Made by a program: the position numbers and the translations under genes | Notes under the pieces: model-generated | What the model was told of the DNA's origin: nothing | The model's database searches: none | What the model saw: the letters and a program-made list of their open reading frames with translations, nothing else | In this document: positions 1 through 6,874 of the stretch, in pieces | Numbering within the stretch: the first letter of the stretch is position 1 | Layout: every line of letters begins with the position of its first letter | From: Arenimonas caeni | GTDB taxonomy: Bacteria > Pseudomonadota > Gammaproteobacteria > Xanthomonadales > Xanthomonadaceae | Assembly: GCF_003024235.1 (NCBI RefSeq) | Contig: NZ_KZ679095.1 | Span: forward strand, 1-64,000 | Length of the DNA stretch: 64,000 nucleotides | Reading direction: 5' to 3'

Positions 1-16
1 GGAGTTTCCTTTTTAC

Positions 17-66
17 TCATTCAAGCCGAAGCCGCTTCGCGGCTCGGCTTAATTCAGGTGTTGGGT
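17..66 (+). other. Integron attC-like recombination site
   Basis: Two arms form an imperfect hairpin: AAGCCGAAGCCGC at 23-35 pairs with GCGGCTCGGCTT at 39-50, leaving one unpaired A on the left arm, as expected for the extrahelical base of attC sites. The right side ends in GTTGGGT (60-66), which fits the GTTRRRY crossover core. The matching RYYYAAC box on the left is not convincing, so the site may be degenerate or slightly shifted. The next gene starts 21 bases after the core, the spacing usual for an integron cassette. No integrase is in the window. Confidence 0.6.
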
Positions 67-86
67 TACGCACGGGAGGCTGGGTC

Positions 87-434
87 GTGAACGTCATGCT
101 GAAGCGAGCTTACGAATTACCCGCCAAGCACGATGGCCAACGAATTCTCGTGGATCGTCTCTGGCCACGGGGTTTGGGCAGGGCAACAGCCAGGATCGAT
201 CTCTGGCTGAAAGAGGTCGCGCCCTCTGCGGAGCTTCGCCGGTGGTTTGGCCATGATCCGGAGAAATGGACTGAGTTCAGGAAGCGGTATCGCGCCGAGC
301 TGGAGGACAATCCCGCATGGCCTGAGCTTCAAGCGCTCGCGCGCCAAGGCGATCTCACACTTGTGTACGCGGCGAAGGACCAATTGCACAACCAGGCGGT
401 GGTGCTCAAACAGCTCCTGGAGCGCGAAACCTGA
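87..434 (+). CDS. DUF488 family protein
   Basis: A 115-residue protein with the DUF488 pattern: LVDRLWPRG at 21-29, an HDPEKW segment at 56-61, and a C-terminal TLVYAAKD...HNQAVVL block at 91-107. The biochemical role of this family is not established. The GTG start at 87 is preferred over ATG at 96 because the GGGAGG ribosome site (73-78) sits 8 bases before the GTG. The gene lies directly downstream of an attC-like site, so it may be an integron cassette gene, although no second attC follows it. Base composition is visibly less GC-rich than in the genes after about 2 kb. Confidence 0.85.
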   Translation: MNVMLKRAYELPAKHDGQRILVDRLWPRGLGRATARIDLWLKEVAPSAELRRWFGHDPEKWTEFRKRYRAELEDNPAWPELQALARQGDLTLVYAAKDQLHNQAVVLKQLLERET

Positions 435-546
435 CCATTCGTTAAGCTGCCGGATCCGTACCCCTTGGGCAGACGTACGCGTTACCGAGCCCCAGGGGCG
501 CGGCTACGCGTCCTCCAACCCACCAACAGCAAAACCTGTGTATCCC

Positions 547-1158
547 ATGGATCCCACCACCTGGCTACTCTATCTCGCAGCGGCAGTCGGGTTGTCGTTG
601 TCGCCGGGGCCGAACGGGCTGCTTGCGCTGACCCATGGCGCGCTCTACGGCCATCGAAAGACCTTGAACACCATCGTTGGTGGTTCGGTCGGTTTCGTGG
701 CGCTGATCGGGCTGTCCATGTTCGGGATCGGTGCCTTGCTGCAGTCATCGATAGTCTGGCTGGTCGTGCTCAAGTGGGCTGGTGGCGCCTATCTTGTCTA
801 CCTCGGGGTGCAGGTCTGGAGGTCTCCGCCAGTAGACCTCGAACCCGGGCGGCAGTCCTCGGAGCTTTCTTCTGGCGAAATGCTCCGGCAAGGCGCACTG
901 TCCGCAGTGACCAACCCCAAGGGCCTGCTCTTCTTCGCCGCCTTCCTGCCTCAGTTCCTCGACCCTGAACGAAATCTGCTCGTGCAGTTCATGGTCATGG
1001 CAGGCACGTTCGCGCTGGTCGAGATCGTCACGGAGTTCGCCCTGGCAAGTGCAGCGCATCGTCTTCGTCCCTGGCTCCGCAGGGTGGGAAGTCGTTTCAA
1101 TCGTGTTTGTGGCGGTGCATTTGTCGCCATCGGCGCCGCGTTGCCCTTGCGCAGTTGA
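547..1158 (+). CDS. LysE/RhtB family amino-acid exporter
   Basis: A 203-residue polytopic inner-membrane protein. The N-terminus has the family hallmark SPGPNG (19-24) inside the first hydrophobic segment, followed by five further membrane segments and the TNPKGLLFF segment typical of RhtB-type exporters. Members export amino acids or related small metabolites by proton exchange; the substrate cannot be told from the sequence. The ATG at 547 is chosen because homologues begin just before the first helix; the open frame extends upstream through unrelated sequence. It is the second of seven consecutive plus-strand genes after the attC-like site. Confidence 0.85.
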   Translation: MDPTTWLLYLAAAVGLSLSPGPNGLLALTHGALYGHRKTLNTIVGGSVGFVALIGLSMFGIGALLQSSIVWLVVLKWAGGAYLVYLGVQVWRSPPVDLEPGRQSSELSSGEMLRQGALSAVTNPKGLLFFAAFLPQFLDPERNLLVQFMVMAGTFALVEIVTEFALASAAHRLRPWLRRVGSRFNRVCGGAFVAIGAALPLRS

Positions 1159-1231
1159 ATCCGCATCCCACGGTGTCGCGTGGTCCACGGCCCGGCCGTT
1201 TCCACTGCCAATTTCATCCCGGGTGACAGCC

Positions 1232-1513
1232 ATGAAGCTCGATTTTCGAACTGCCAACAAGCCTGGCCTTCTCCTGGGCGCTGCCCTGTTTATCGCAGGT
1301 GTTCTGGCCATTTCAGTGCCGCCGGAGATCGTGGTCCACCACGGAAATTCCAGGCCGGGTGTCTTTCGCGGCCTCAAGACCGCCGAGGTCGTCACCAGGG
1401 ACCGCGCGCGATTCTACGGCGGCTGCCTGGCTGCGGCGGGGGTGTTCCTGACGCTATTCTCGCTCTATGTCCCAAGGCGTCCACCCTCGGTGGACCATGG
1501 CGGGCCCAACTAG
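1232..1513 (+). CDS. Small two-helix membrane protein, unknown function
   Basis: A 93-residue hypothetical protein. It has hydrophobic segments at about 12-30 and 62-80 joined by a basic, probably periplasmic loop containing PPEIVVHHG, and a short polar tail. I do not recognise the family. The ATG at 1232 removes a 61-residue upstream extension that reads as non-coding. It ends just before a short palindrome-like stretch (1502-1524). Confidence 0.6.
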   Translation: MKLDFRTANKPGLLLGAALFIAGVLAISVPPEIVVHHGNSRPGVFRGLKTAEVVTRDRARFYGGCLAAAGVFLTLFSLYVPRRPPSVDHGGPN

Positions 1514-1664
1514 CGTTAAGGCCCAAGCCTCCGGCGCGGCCCGGCCCAGGCAGAATGCGCATCGAGGAGAGTCCGTGGAACAGTCCAGCAAAGCGAATGA
1601 AGACGTCGTCTCTCGCATCTACGGGCTGGCGCCTGAGCCTTTGCCCGAAAGGACTTCAGGAGCC

Positions 1665-2126
1665 ATGTCCGTGCTCGACCACAAGATCCCACCCCCGATC
1701 ATCGGGCTTTCGTGCGCCGCCCTGGCCTGGGCGGTTTCATGGCTGACGCCCCGGTTCGATTTTGATTGGCCGCTCCAGGCGGCCGCCGCCGGGGTCCTCG
1801 CCCTGCTTGGCGCAGGCCTCGACCTTTGGGCCCTGTTTGCCTTTCGTTCGGCACGGACCACGGTCAATCCCCTGGCGCCCGGTCGCTCCAGCGCAGTGGT
1901 GCTCGCCGGCCCCTATCGCTTTTCGCGCAATCCGATGTACCTGGGCATGGCCCTGCTGTTGCTGGCGTGGTGCGTCTTCCTGGGCAACCCGCTCACCGCG
2001 GTGTCGGTGGTGCTTTTCTGCGCTTACATCACAAGGTTCCAGATCCTTCCCGAGGAACGCGCCCTGCTTGCCAAGTTCGGCGCCCCGTATGCTTCCTACC
2101 TTTCAGAGGTCAGGCGTTGGATCTAG
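1665..2126 (+). CDS. Isoprenylcysteine carboxyl methyltransferase-like (ICMT/PEMT) membrane protein
   Basis: 153 residues with four hydrophobic segments. The family's C-terminal SAM-binding signature is present: GPYRFSRNPMYLG (82-94), then PEERALLAKFG...YLSEVRRWI (129-153). Bacterial members methylate membrane-associated or small lipophilic substrates; the substrate here is unknown. The ATG at 1665 fits family length, but its AGGAG is only two bases away. A GTG at 1575 has a better ribosome site (GAGGAG at 1564-1569) and would add 30 polar residues, so the start is uncertain. The next methyltransferase gene begins 10 bases downstream, suggesting one operon. Confidence 0.75.
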   Translation: MSVLDHKIPPPIIGLSCAALAWAVSWLTPRFDFDWPLQAAAAGVLALLGAGLDLWALFAFRSARTTVNPLAPGRSSAVVLAGPYRFSRNPMYLGMALLLLAWCVFLGNPLTAVSVVLFCAYITRFQILPEERALLAKFGAPYASYLSEVRRWI

Positions 2127-2135
2127 GGGAAGCGC

Positions 2136-2879
2136 ATGAAGAACACCTCGCGGCTGTACACGGACCTGGCATGGCTCTGGCCCAGGTGGGGCGACGCCAC
2201 CACCGAGTACGCGCATTACTGTGAGTTCGTCTCGCGGCTGGTCGGCCGGTACGCCAGGATCCCGGCCACCACCTTGCTGGACATCGGCTGCGGCGGCGGC
2301 AAGAACGTCCTGAACCTGAAGCGCAAGTACGAAGTCACCGGCCTGGACCTGAGCCCCGTCATGCTGGCCCAGGCGCAGGCGCTCAATCCCGAATGCGAGT
2401 TCGTCCTGGGCGACATGCGCAGCTTCCGGCTGGGCAGGACCTTCGATGCGATCCTGATGGACGATGCGATGTCCTACATGGCCAGCCCCGGGGACTTCGA
2501 GGCGGCCCTGCGCACCGCCGCCGACCACCTCCGGCCCGGCGGGGTGATGGTCGTGACCCCGGACGTGACGGTGGAGAATTTCCAGCAGAACCGGACCACC
2601 GCAACGCCAGCCATGCGCACCGGGGCGCCGGACGAGCCGGACGTCGTCTTCGTCGAGAACGTCTACGACCCCGATCCGGACGACGGCCAGTATGAAACGA
2701 CGGTGCTCTATCTCATCCGGGAGCACGGAAAGCTCCGGGTCGAGACCGATCATTGGACAATGGGCCTGTTCCCCCTGGCGACCTGGCGCCGCGTCCTGCG
2801 CGAGGCCGGCCTGGAGGTGCACGAGGAGCGCTACGATGCGGGTGGGGAGGCGTACACCGTCCTTGCCTGCGTGAAGTAA
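2136..2879 (+). CDS. Class I SAM-dependent methyltransferase
   Basis: A 247-residue soluble methyltransferase with a Rossmann fold. Motif I LLDIGCGGG is at 47-55, the acidic ribose-binding strand end GLDLS at 69-73, GDMRSF at 92-97, and the motif IV-like LMDDAMSYM at 108-115. The C-terminal half is a beta-rich lid with no diagnostic signature, so the substrate is not predictable. It starts 10 bases after the ICMT-like gene and is followed 20 bases later by a membrane-protein gene, all on the same strand. Confidence 0.85.
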   Translation: MKNTSRLYTDLAWLWPRWGDATTEYAHYCEFVSRLVGRYARIPATTLLDIGCGGGKNVLNLKRKYEVTGLDLSPVMLAQAQALNPECEFVLGDMRSFRLGRTFDAILMDDAMSYMASPGDFEAALRTAADHLRPGGVMVVTPDVTVENFQQNRTTATPAMRTGAPDEPDVVFVENVYDPDPDDGQYETTVLYLIREHGKLRVETDHWTMGLFPLATWRRVLREAGLEVHEERYDAGGEAYTVLACVK

Positions 2880-2899
2880 AACCAACAGGGGGTGGTTTC

Positions 2900-3223
2900 G
2901 TGGAAATGAGGCATTCGGGGCTTGGCATTTCGTCGTTCATCATCAGCACGGCCATCGGCGTGCTCATGTTCCTGCTGTTCGTGATCGCGGGGGTGCTGGA
3001 AACCTCGACGCCCGGCGGCATGGATGAAAATTCGGTGGAGGCGATGCTGGTCGGGCTGTTCCTGATCGCCTTCCTGCTCATGGACCTGGTCGCGCTGGGC
3101 CTGGGGGTCGGCGGCCTGTTCCAGCGGGACCGGAGGAAGGTGTTCGCGGTGCTGGGCGTGGTTTTCTCGGTGGGTACGGTGGCCATCACCCTGCTGTTCC
3201 TGCTGATCGGCATGATGGCCTGA
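2900..3223 (+). CDS. Small three-helix membrane protein, unknown function
   Basis: 107 residues with hydrophobic segments at about 13-33, 47-72 and 80-105, separated by an acidic loop (DENSVEAM) and a short basic loop (QRDRRK). I do not recognise a family. The GTG at 2900 is chosen because AGGGGG (2887-2892) lies 7 bases before it; ATG at 2906 is the alternative. Only two bases separate its stop from the following lipoprotein gene, so the two are probably co-translated. Confidence 0.65.
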   Translation: MEMRHSGLGISSFIISTAIGVLMFLLFVIAGVLETSTPGGMDENSVEAMLVGLFLIAFLLMDLVALGLGVGGLFQRDRRKVFAVLGVVFSVGTVAITLLFLLIGMMA

Positions 3224-3225
3224 CC

Positions 3226-3606
3226 ATGGGAAACGCGGCGGCTTCGCGCTTGCGGGGTTTCGGCCTGTTGGCCGCGGCGGCGACGGCCCTGCTCGCCGGC
3301 TGCCAGCCGGTGCGGCCGGAAGCGGCCTGCCTCGTGGACGGCCCGGAAGCGCTGCTGCCGGCGAAGGTGCTGGACGTCCGCCCGGGCATGACCCGGGAGG
3401 CGCTGGAGCGGCTGATGGGCGAGCCCGACTACTCGCCGGCCGAGGGCCAGTACTACTTCAGCACCGGCGGCGACTGTCCGCTGGGGATCGACGGGCACGA
3501 GGCGCCCTGCGGCCTGGTCGCCAGCTTCGGGCCGGAAGAAGATGCCGACGGGGCACGACTGCCCGGACGGCTGGAATCGTGCTGGTGGGGAGCGATCGGG
3601 GAGTAG
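3226..3606 (+). CDS. Small lipoprotein with SmpA/OmlA-like segment
   Basis: 126 residues. A signal peptide ends in the lipobox LLAGC, with the lipidated Cys at residue 26. The mature part contains RPGMTREALERLMGEPDY, which resembles the first helix-turn of the SmpA/OmlA (BamE) fold, followed by a Cys-containing beta-rich tail. The protein is probably anchored in the outer membrane. Position, spacing and strand link it to the membrane-protein gene upstream. Function is unknown and the SmpA resemblance is by eye. Confidence 0.65.
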   Translation: MGNAAASRLRGFGLLAAAATALLAGCQPVRPEAACLVDGPEALLPAKVLDVRPGMTREALERLMGEPDYSPAEGQYYFSTGGDCPLGIDGHEAPCGLVASFGPEEDADGARLPGRLESCWWGAIGE

Positions 3607-3613
3607 GGCAGGC

Positions 3614-3925
3614 ATGGCGACGAGGCCCGCGACGAGAGCGCATGCACGGCGGCCGCTGCCGCTGGCGAAGGCCTTTACCTACATCGAGCCCGGCCCGGTC
3701 GTGCTGCTGGCCACGCACGACCGCGGCCGGCACAACCTCTGCCGGGTGGTCGAGTTCATTCCCCGCCACGACCTGGTCGTGCTCGAGGCGGTGGCGGCGC
3801 ACCTGTCGACCGGCCGCAAGGAAACACGCCTGCTGCACGCCATCGGTGACGGCCGCTTCGTCGCCGACGGCCGCCGCTACGACCGCCGCCGGCAGATGGC
3901 ATCGAAGCTGCCCGACGGCGTGTGA
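3614..3925 (+). pseudogene. Flavin-reductase-like gene with large internal deletion
   Basis: The 103-residue frame reads like the two ends of a flavin reductase-like (FMN-binding split barrel) protein joined together. Residues 16-41 (LAKAFTYIEPGPVVLLATHD...HNL) match the N-terminus of the family. Residues 43-100 (CRVVEFIPRHDLVVLEA...TRLLHAIGDGRFVADG) match its last third. Intact members are about 190 residues, so roughly 90 central residues carrying most of the flavin site appear to be missing, in frame, at about residues 40-43. The product is unlikely to bind flavin. The alignment is from memory of the family and needs a search. Confidence 0.6.
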
Positions 3926-3929
3926 TGGC

Positions 3930-5417
3930 TCAGGCGCCGGGCTCGGCCCGGAAGATGACCCGGCCCTGGTAGGGCTCGCCCAGCGGCACCAGCCGGAAGC
4001 CCAGCGCCGCGGCGCGATCGACCAGCATCGGGAACATCGCCTGCTTGGTCACCCAGACGGCGTCTTCGCGCTCGAGCAGCTCGCCGGCGAAGCTGGAGTC
4101 GAAGTCGGCGCCGAAGCGCTCGCGCGGCACCGGTTCGAGCGAGACCTTTTCCACCGCCGCGCCCATGTGCAGGTGCAGCCCGTAGCGGGCCATGTCCTCG
4201 ACGAACACCACTTCCTCGACGGGGTGGTCGACGCGCGACGACAGTTCGTCCGCCCAGCGCCCGGCGTCCTTCGAGGTCGGCCACAGCGCCGTACCGAAAC
4301 GCAGCGCCAGCAGGCACACGACCAGCAGGCCGAGCCAGCGCAGTCGCAGCGGGCCACGACCCTCGGCCTGCCACTGCCTGGCTGCCAGCACGGCGATCGG
4401 CACGAACAGGGGCAGCACGTACAGGGGCAGCCGCGAGCGGGCGATGCAGAAGACGATCAGCGGCAGCAGCAACCAGAGCCAGAGCGCCAGCAACGGGGCG
4501 TCGGCACGGCGCGTGGCCGCGTCGCGCCAGGTGCGCGCGCGCCGCAGGCCGCTGCGCAGGGCGCGCCAGGCCACGCCGGTCCAGGGCAGGCTGCCCAGCA
4601 GCAGGGTCGGGCCGTACACCAGCAGCCAGCCGTACCACTGCGGGTTGCGGTGCAGCTTGTCGCTGGCGATGCGGGCCACGACTTCGGTGCCCAGGAAATA
4701 GGAAAGCAGGCCCTCGTGGCGCAGCACCACCACCAGGTACCAGGGCAGGGCCAGCAACACGAACAGCAGCGCGCCCGTCCACCAGGCGCGCAGGCTGCGC
4801 CGCTCGGGCGCGGGTGCCAGCCACTGCATCGCCACCACGGCCAGCAGCGGCAGCAGGGCCGGCGGCCCCTTGGTCATGAAGGCGATGGCGAAGCCCGCCC
4901 ACATCAGCACCAGCCAGCGCCCGGCGTGTTCGCGCGGACCGAAGCGCGACTCGACCCAGGCCCACATCGCCAGGCCCTGAAAGGCGGCGAGCAGGAAGTC
5001 GGTGGTGATCAGGTTGGCGGCCCCGAAGGGCAGCAGCATGGTGGCGAAGGCCAGTGCGGCGGTGGCTTCGGTCCCCGGCTGCAGGCGCCGCGCCACCCGC
5101 CAGGCCAGCCAGGTGCAGGCCAGGAAGGCCAGGGCCGCCGGCAGCCGCGCGGCCCAGGGGTTGGCGCCGAAGGTGGCGACGCTTGCGGCGATGGCCCAAT
5201 AGGTCACCGGGGGTTTGGTCCAGTGCCCAGTTTCGTGGTGGCGCGAGAGGTCGACGAAGTTGCCCGTGTCGAGCATGGTCAGCGCGACATTCGTGTAGCG
5301 CCCTTCGTCCGGATCCCAGATGGCGCGCGCGCCCATCAGGCCGAAGGCCAGAAGCAGCGCCACCACCGCCACCCGGAAGCCGGGCGAGGCCAGCGTGGTG
5401 CGCCAGTCGGGCGTCAC
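3930..5417 (-). CDS. ArnT/PMT-like glycosyltransferase family 39 protein
   Basis: 495 residues with a dozen or so hydrophobic segments. The GT39 first periplasmic loop carries DPDEGRY (35-41), whose acidic residues are catalytic in ArnT-type enzymes, and the second conserved block HWTKPPVTYW (65-74). Such enzymes transfer a sugar from a polyprenyl phosphate donor to lipid A or another periplasmic acceptor; donor and acceptor are not predictable. The ATG overlaps the TGA of the upstream SnoaL-like gene by four bases, indicating translational coupling. Confidence 0.85.
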   Translation of the reverse strand: MTPDWRTTLASPGFRVAVVALLLAFGLMGARAIWDPDEGRYTNVALTMLDTGNFVDLSRHHETGHWTKPPVTYWAIAASVATFGANPWAARLPAALAFLACTWLAWRVARRLQPGTEATAALAFATMLLPFGAANLITTDFLLAAFQGLAMWAWVESRFGPREHAGRWLVLMWAGFAIAFMTKGPPALLPLLAVVAMQWLAPAPERRSLRAWWTGALLFVLLALPWYLVVVLRHEGLLSYFLGTEVVARIASDKLHRNPQWYGWLLVYGPTLLLGSLPWTGVAWRALRSGLRRARTWRDAATRRADAPLLALWLWLLLPLIVFCIARSRLPLYVLPLFVPIAVLAARQWQAEGRGPLRLRWLGLLVVCLLALRFGTALWPTSKDAGRWADELSSRVDHPVEEVVFVEDMARYGLHLHMGAAVEKVSLEPVPRERFGADFDSSFAGELLEREDAVWVTKQAMFPMLVDRAAALGFRLVPLGEPYQGRVIFRAEPGA

Positions 5418-5842
5418 TTCGAGACCTGGGCGATCCAGTCTTCGAGGTTGTAGTAGTTCGTCACGCGGGCGATGAGGCCGTCGCGCACGTCGAAGAAGGC
5501 GCCACCGGGCAGCACGTACTTCTGGCCGTGCGCCGGGGGCAGGCCGGTGTCGTCGGCCAGGTACTCGCCGTGCACCACGTACTCGGCGGCGACGCGGTCG
5601 CCGGATTCGTTGGCCATCACCACGATGTCGCGCAGCTGCTCGCGGTAGCAGCGGTCCATGCGCCCGAGGAAGGCGGTGAAGGCGGCCTTGCCGGTTTCCC
5701 GTCCGCCCTGGTTGACGTCGTGGGCGACGTCATCGGCCAGCAGGTCGAGCATGGCTTCGCGGTCGCCGCGGTTGAAGGCGGTGTAGTAGGCCAGCACCAG
5801 TTCGATGGCGCGGTCGGAGAGGCGGTTGCCGTCGACGATCAT
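5414..5842 (-). CDS. SnoaL/ketosteroid-isomerase-like protein
   Basis: 142 residues of the NTF2-like alpha+beta barrel type: an N-terminal helix with YYTAFNRGD, DLLADDVAHDVNQGG, and the central GKAAFTAFLGRM helix, ending in the strand NYYNLEDWI. It resembles proteins annotated as ketosteroid isomerase-related. No catalytic assignment is safe. Its stop overlaps the start of the GT39 gene (ATGA), and its start is 14 bases after the PLP-enzyme stop, so the three minus-strand genes likely form one operon. Confidence 0.75.
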   Translation of the reverse strand: MIVDGNRLSDRAIELVLAYYTAFNRGDREAMLDLLADDVAHDVNQGGRETGKAAFTAFLGRMDRCYREQLRDIVVMANESGDRVAAEYVVHGEYLADDTGLPPAHGQKYVLPGGAFFDVRDGLIARVTNYYNLEDWIAQVSK

Positions 5843-5856
5843 GGGGTTTCCTCGGT

Positions 5857-6804
5857 TCACCAGGGCAGGGCGTCGAGATCGACGTTGCCGCCGGAAAGGA
5901 TAAGGCCGACGCGCTTGCCGGCGAAGTGTTCCGGATGTTTCAGGACCACGGCCAGGGCAATGGCGGCGGAAGGCTCGACCACCTGCTTGAGCCGGCCCCA
6001 GAGCAGGCGCATGGCGGCCACCACTTCGGCGTCGGTGGCCAGCAGCGCCTGCACGCGCAGCTGCTGCATCAGGGCCAGGTTGGGCGAACCGACGGTGGCG
6101 CGCAGGCCGTCGCATAGCGTGTCGGGCACGAGTTCGGTGACATGGCGGCCCTGGCGCAGCGATTCGAAGGCATCCGGCGCGCCGGCCGGTTCGGCGCCGA
6201 ACACGGCCGCGCCGCCGCGGGCGGCGGCCACCAGGGCGCTGCCGCAGGTGAGGCCGCCGCCGCCGAGCGGGGTGACCAGTGCGTCGAGTGGCCCGGCTTC
6301 CGAGAGCAGCTCGAGCGCGGCCGTGCCCTGGCCGGCGATCACGTCCGGGTCGGCATAGGGGTGCACCAGGCGGGCGCCGGTGTCGGCGACGATGCGGGCG
6401 GCCGTGGCCTCGCGCGCGGCCTGGTTGGCGGCACAGCGGTGCACGTTGGCGCCATAGGCTTCGATCGCGGCGAGCTTCACGGCGTTGGCGCCTTCGGGCA
6501 CCACCACGTGTGCCGGGATGCCGCGTTCGCGGGCGGCCAGGGCCAGCGCCGCGCCGTGGTTGCCGGAGGAATGCGTGACGACGCCGCGGGCGGCGGTATC
6601 GGCGTCGAGCGCCTGCACGGCGTTGCAGGCGCCGCGGAACTTGAAGGCGCCGATGCGCTGCAGGTGTTCGCACTTGAAATGCAGCTGCGCGCCGGCCAGC
6701 GCGTCGAGCGAGCGCGAGCGCAGCACGGGGGTGTGGTTGGCATGCGGGGCGATGCGCGCGGCGGCGGCCAGCACGTCGTCGAAGGTGGGTAGCCGGGTGT
6801 CCAT
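5857..6804 (-). CDS. PLP-dependent threonine dehydratase/serine racemase-like enzyme
   Basis: A 315-residue fold-type II PLP enzyme. The Schiff-base lysine is K55 in AFKFRGA, the substrate-carboxylate loop SSGNHG is at 79-84, and the glycine-rich phosphate-binding loop GGGGL is at 181-185. It is short and lacks the ACT regulatory domain of biosynthetic IlvA, so it resembles catabolic threonine/serine dehydratases, serine racemases or hydroxyaspartate dehydratases. The exact substrate cannot be chosen. It is first in a three-gene minus-strand run and divergent from pepN. Confidence 0.85.
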   Translation of the reverse strand: MDTRLPTFDDVLAAAARIAPHANHTPVLRSRSLDALAGAQLHFKCEHLQRIGAFKFRGACNAVQALDADTAARGVVTHSSGNHGAALALAARERGIPAHVVVPEGANAVKLAAIEAYGANVHRCAANQAAREATAARIVADTGARLVHPYADPDVIAGQGTAALELLSEAGPLDALVTPLGGGGLTCGSALVAAARGGAAVFGAEPAGAPDAFESLRQGRHVTELVPDTLCDGLRATVGSPNLALMQQLRVQALLATDAEVVAAMRLLWGRLKQVVEPSAAIALAVVLKHPEHFAGKRVGLILSGGNVDLDALPW

Positions 6805-6874
6805 GGACGGGTCGTTCAGTGGTCGCGTGCTAGCCTAGCAGCCAGTTCGTTAAACCTTGCGGAAACCCCGTCCG

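Noticed and set aside
434-546. Search for an attC site between the DUF488 and LysE genes
   Set aside because: GTTAAGC at about 450 fits the core alone, but no arms or partner box are found.
1502-1524. GGGCCCAAC-TAGC-GTTAAGGCCC, which contains RYYYAAC- and GTTR-like boxes, considered as a second attC site
   Set aside because: There are no paired arms between the boxes, and the right box ends in G instead of a pyrimidine; it looks like a chance palindrome around a stop codon.
3579-5453. A 624-codon open frame on the plus strand
   Set aside because: It runs antisense to the GT39 gene, is rich in Gln/Arg/Pro and has no domain: a shadow of high-GC coding sequence.
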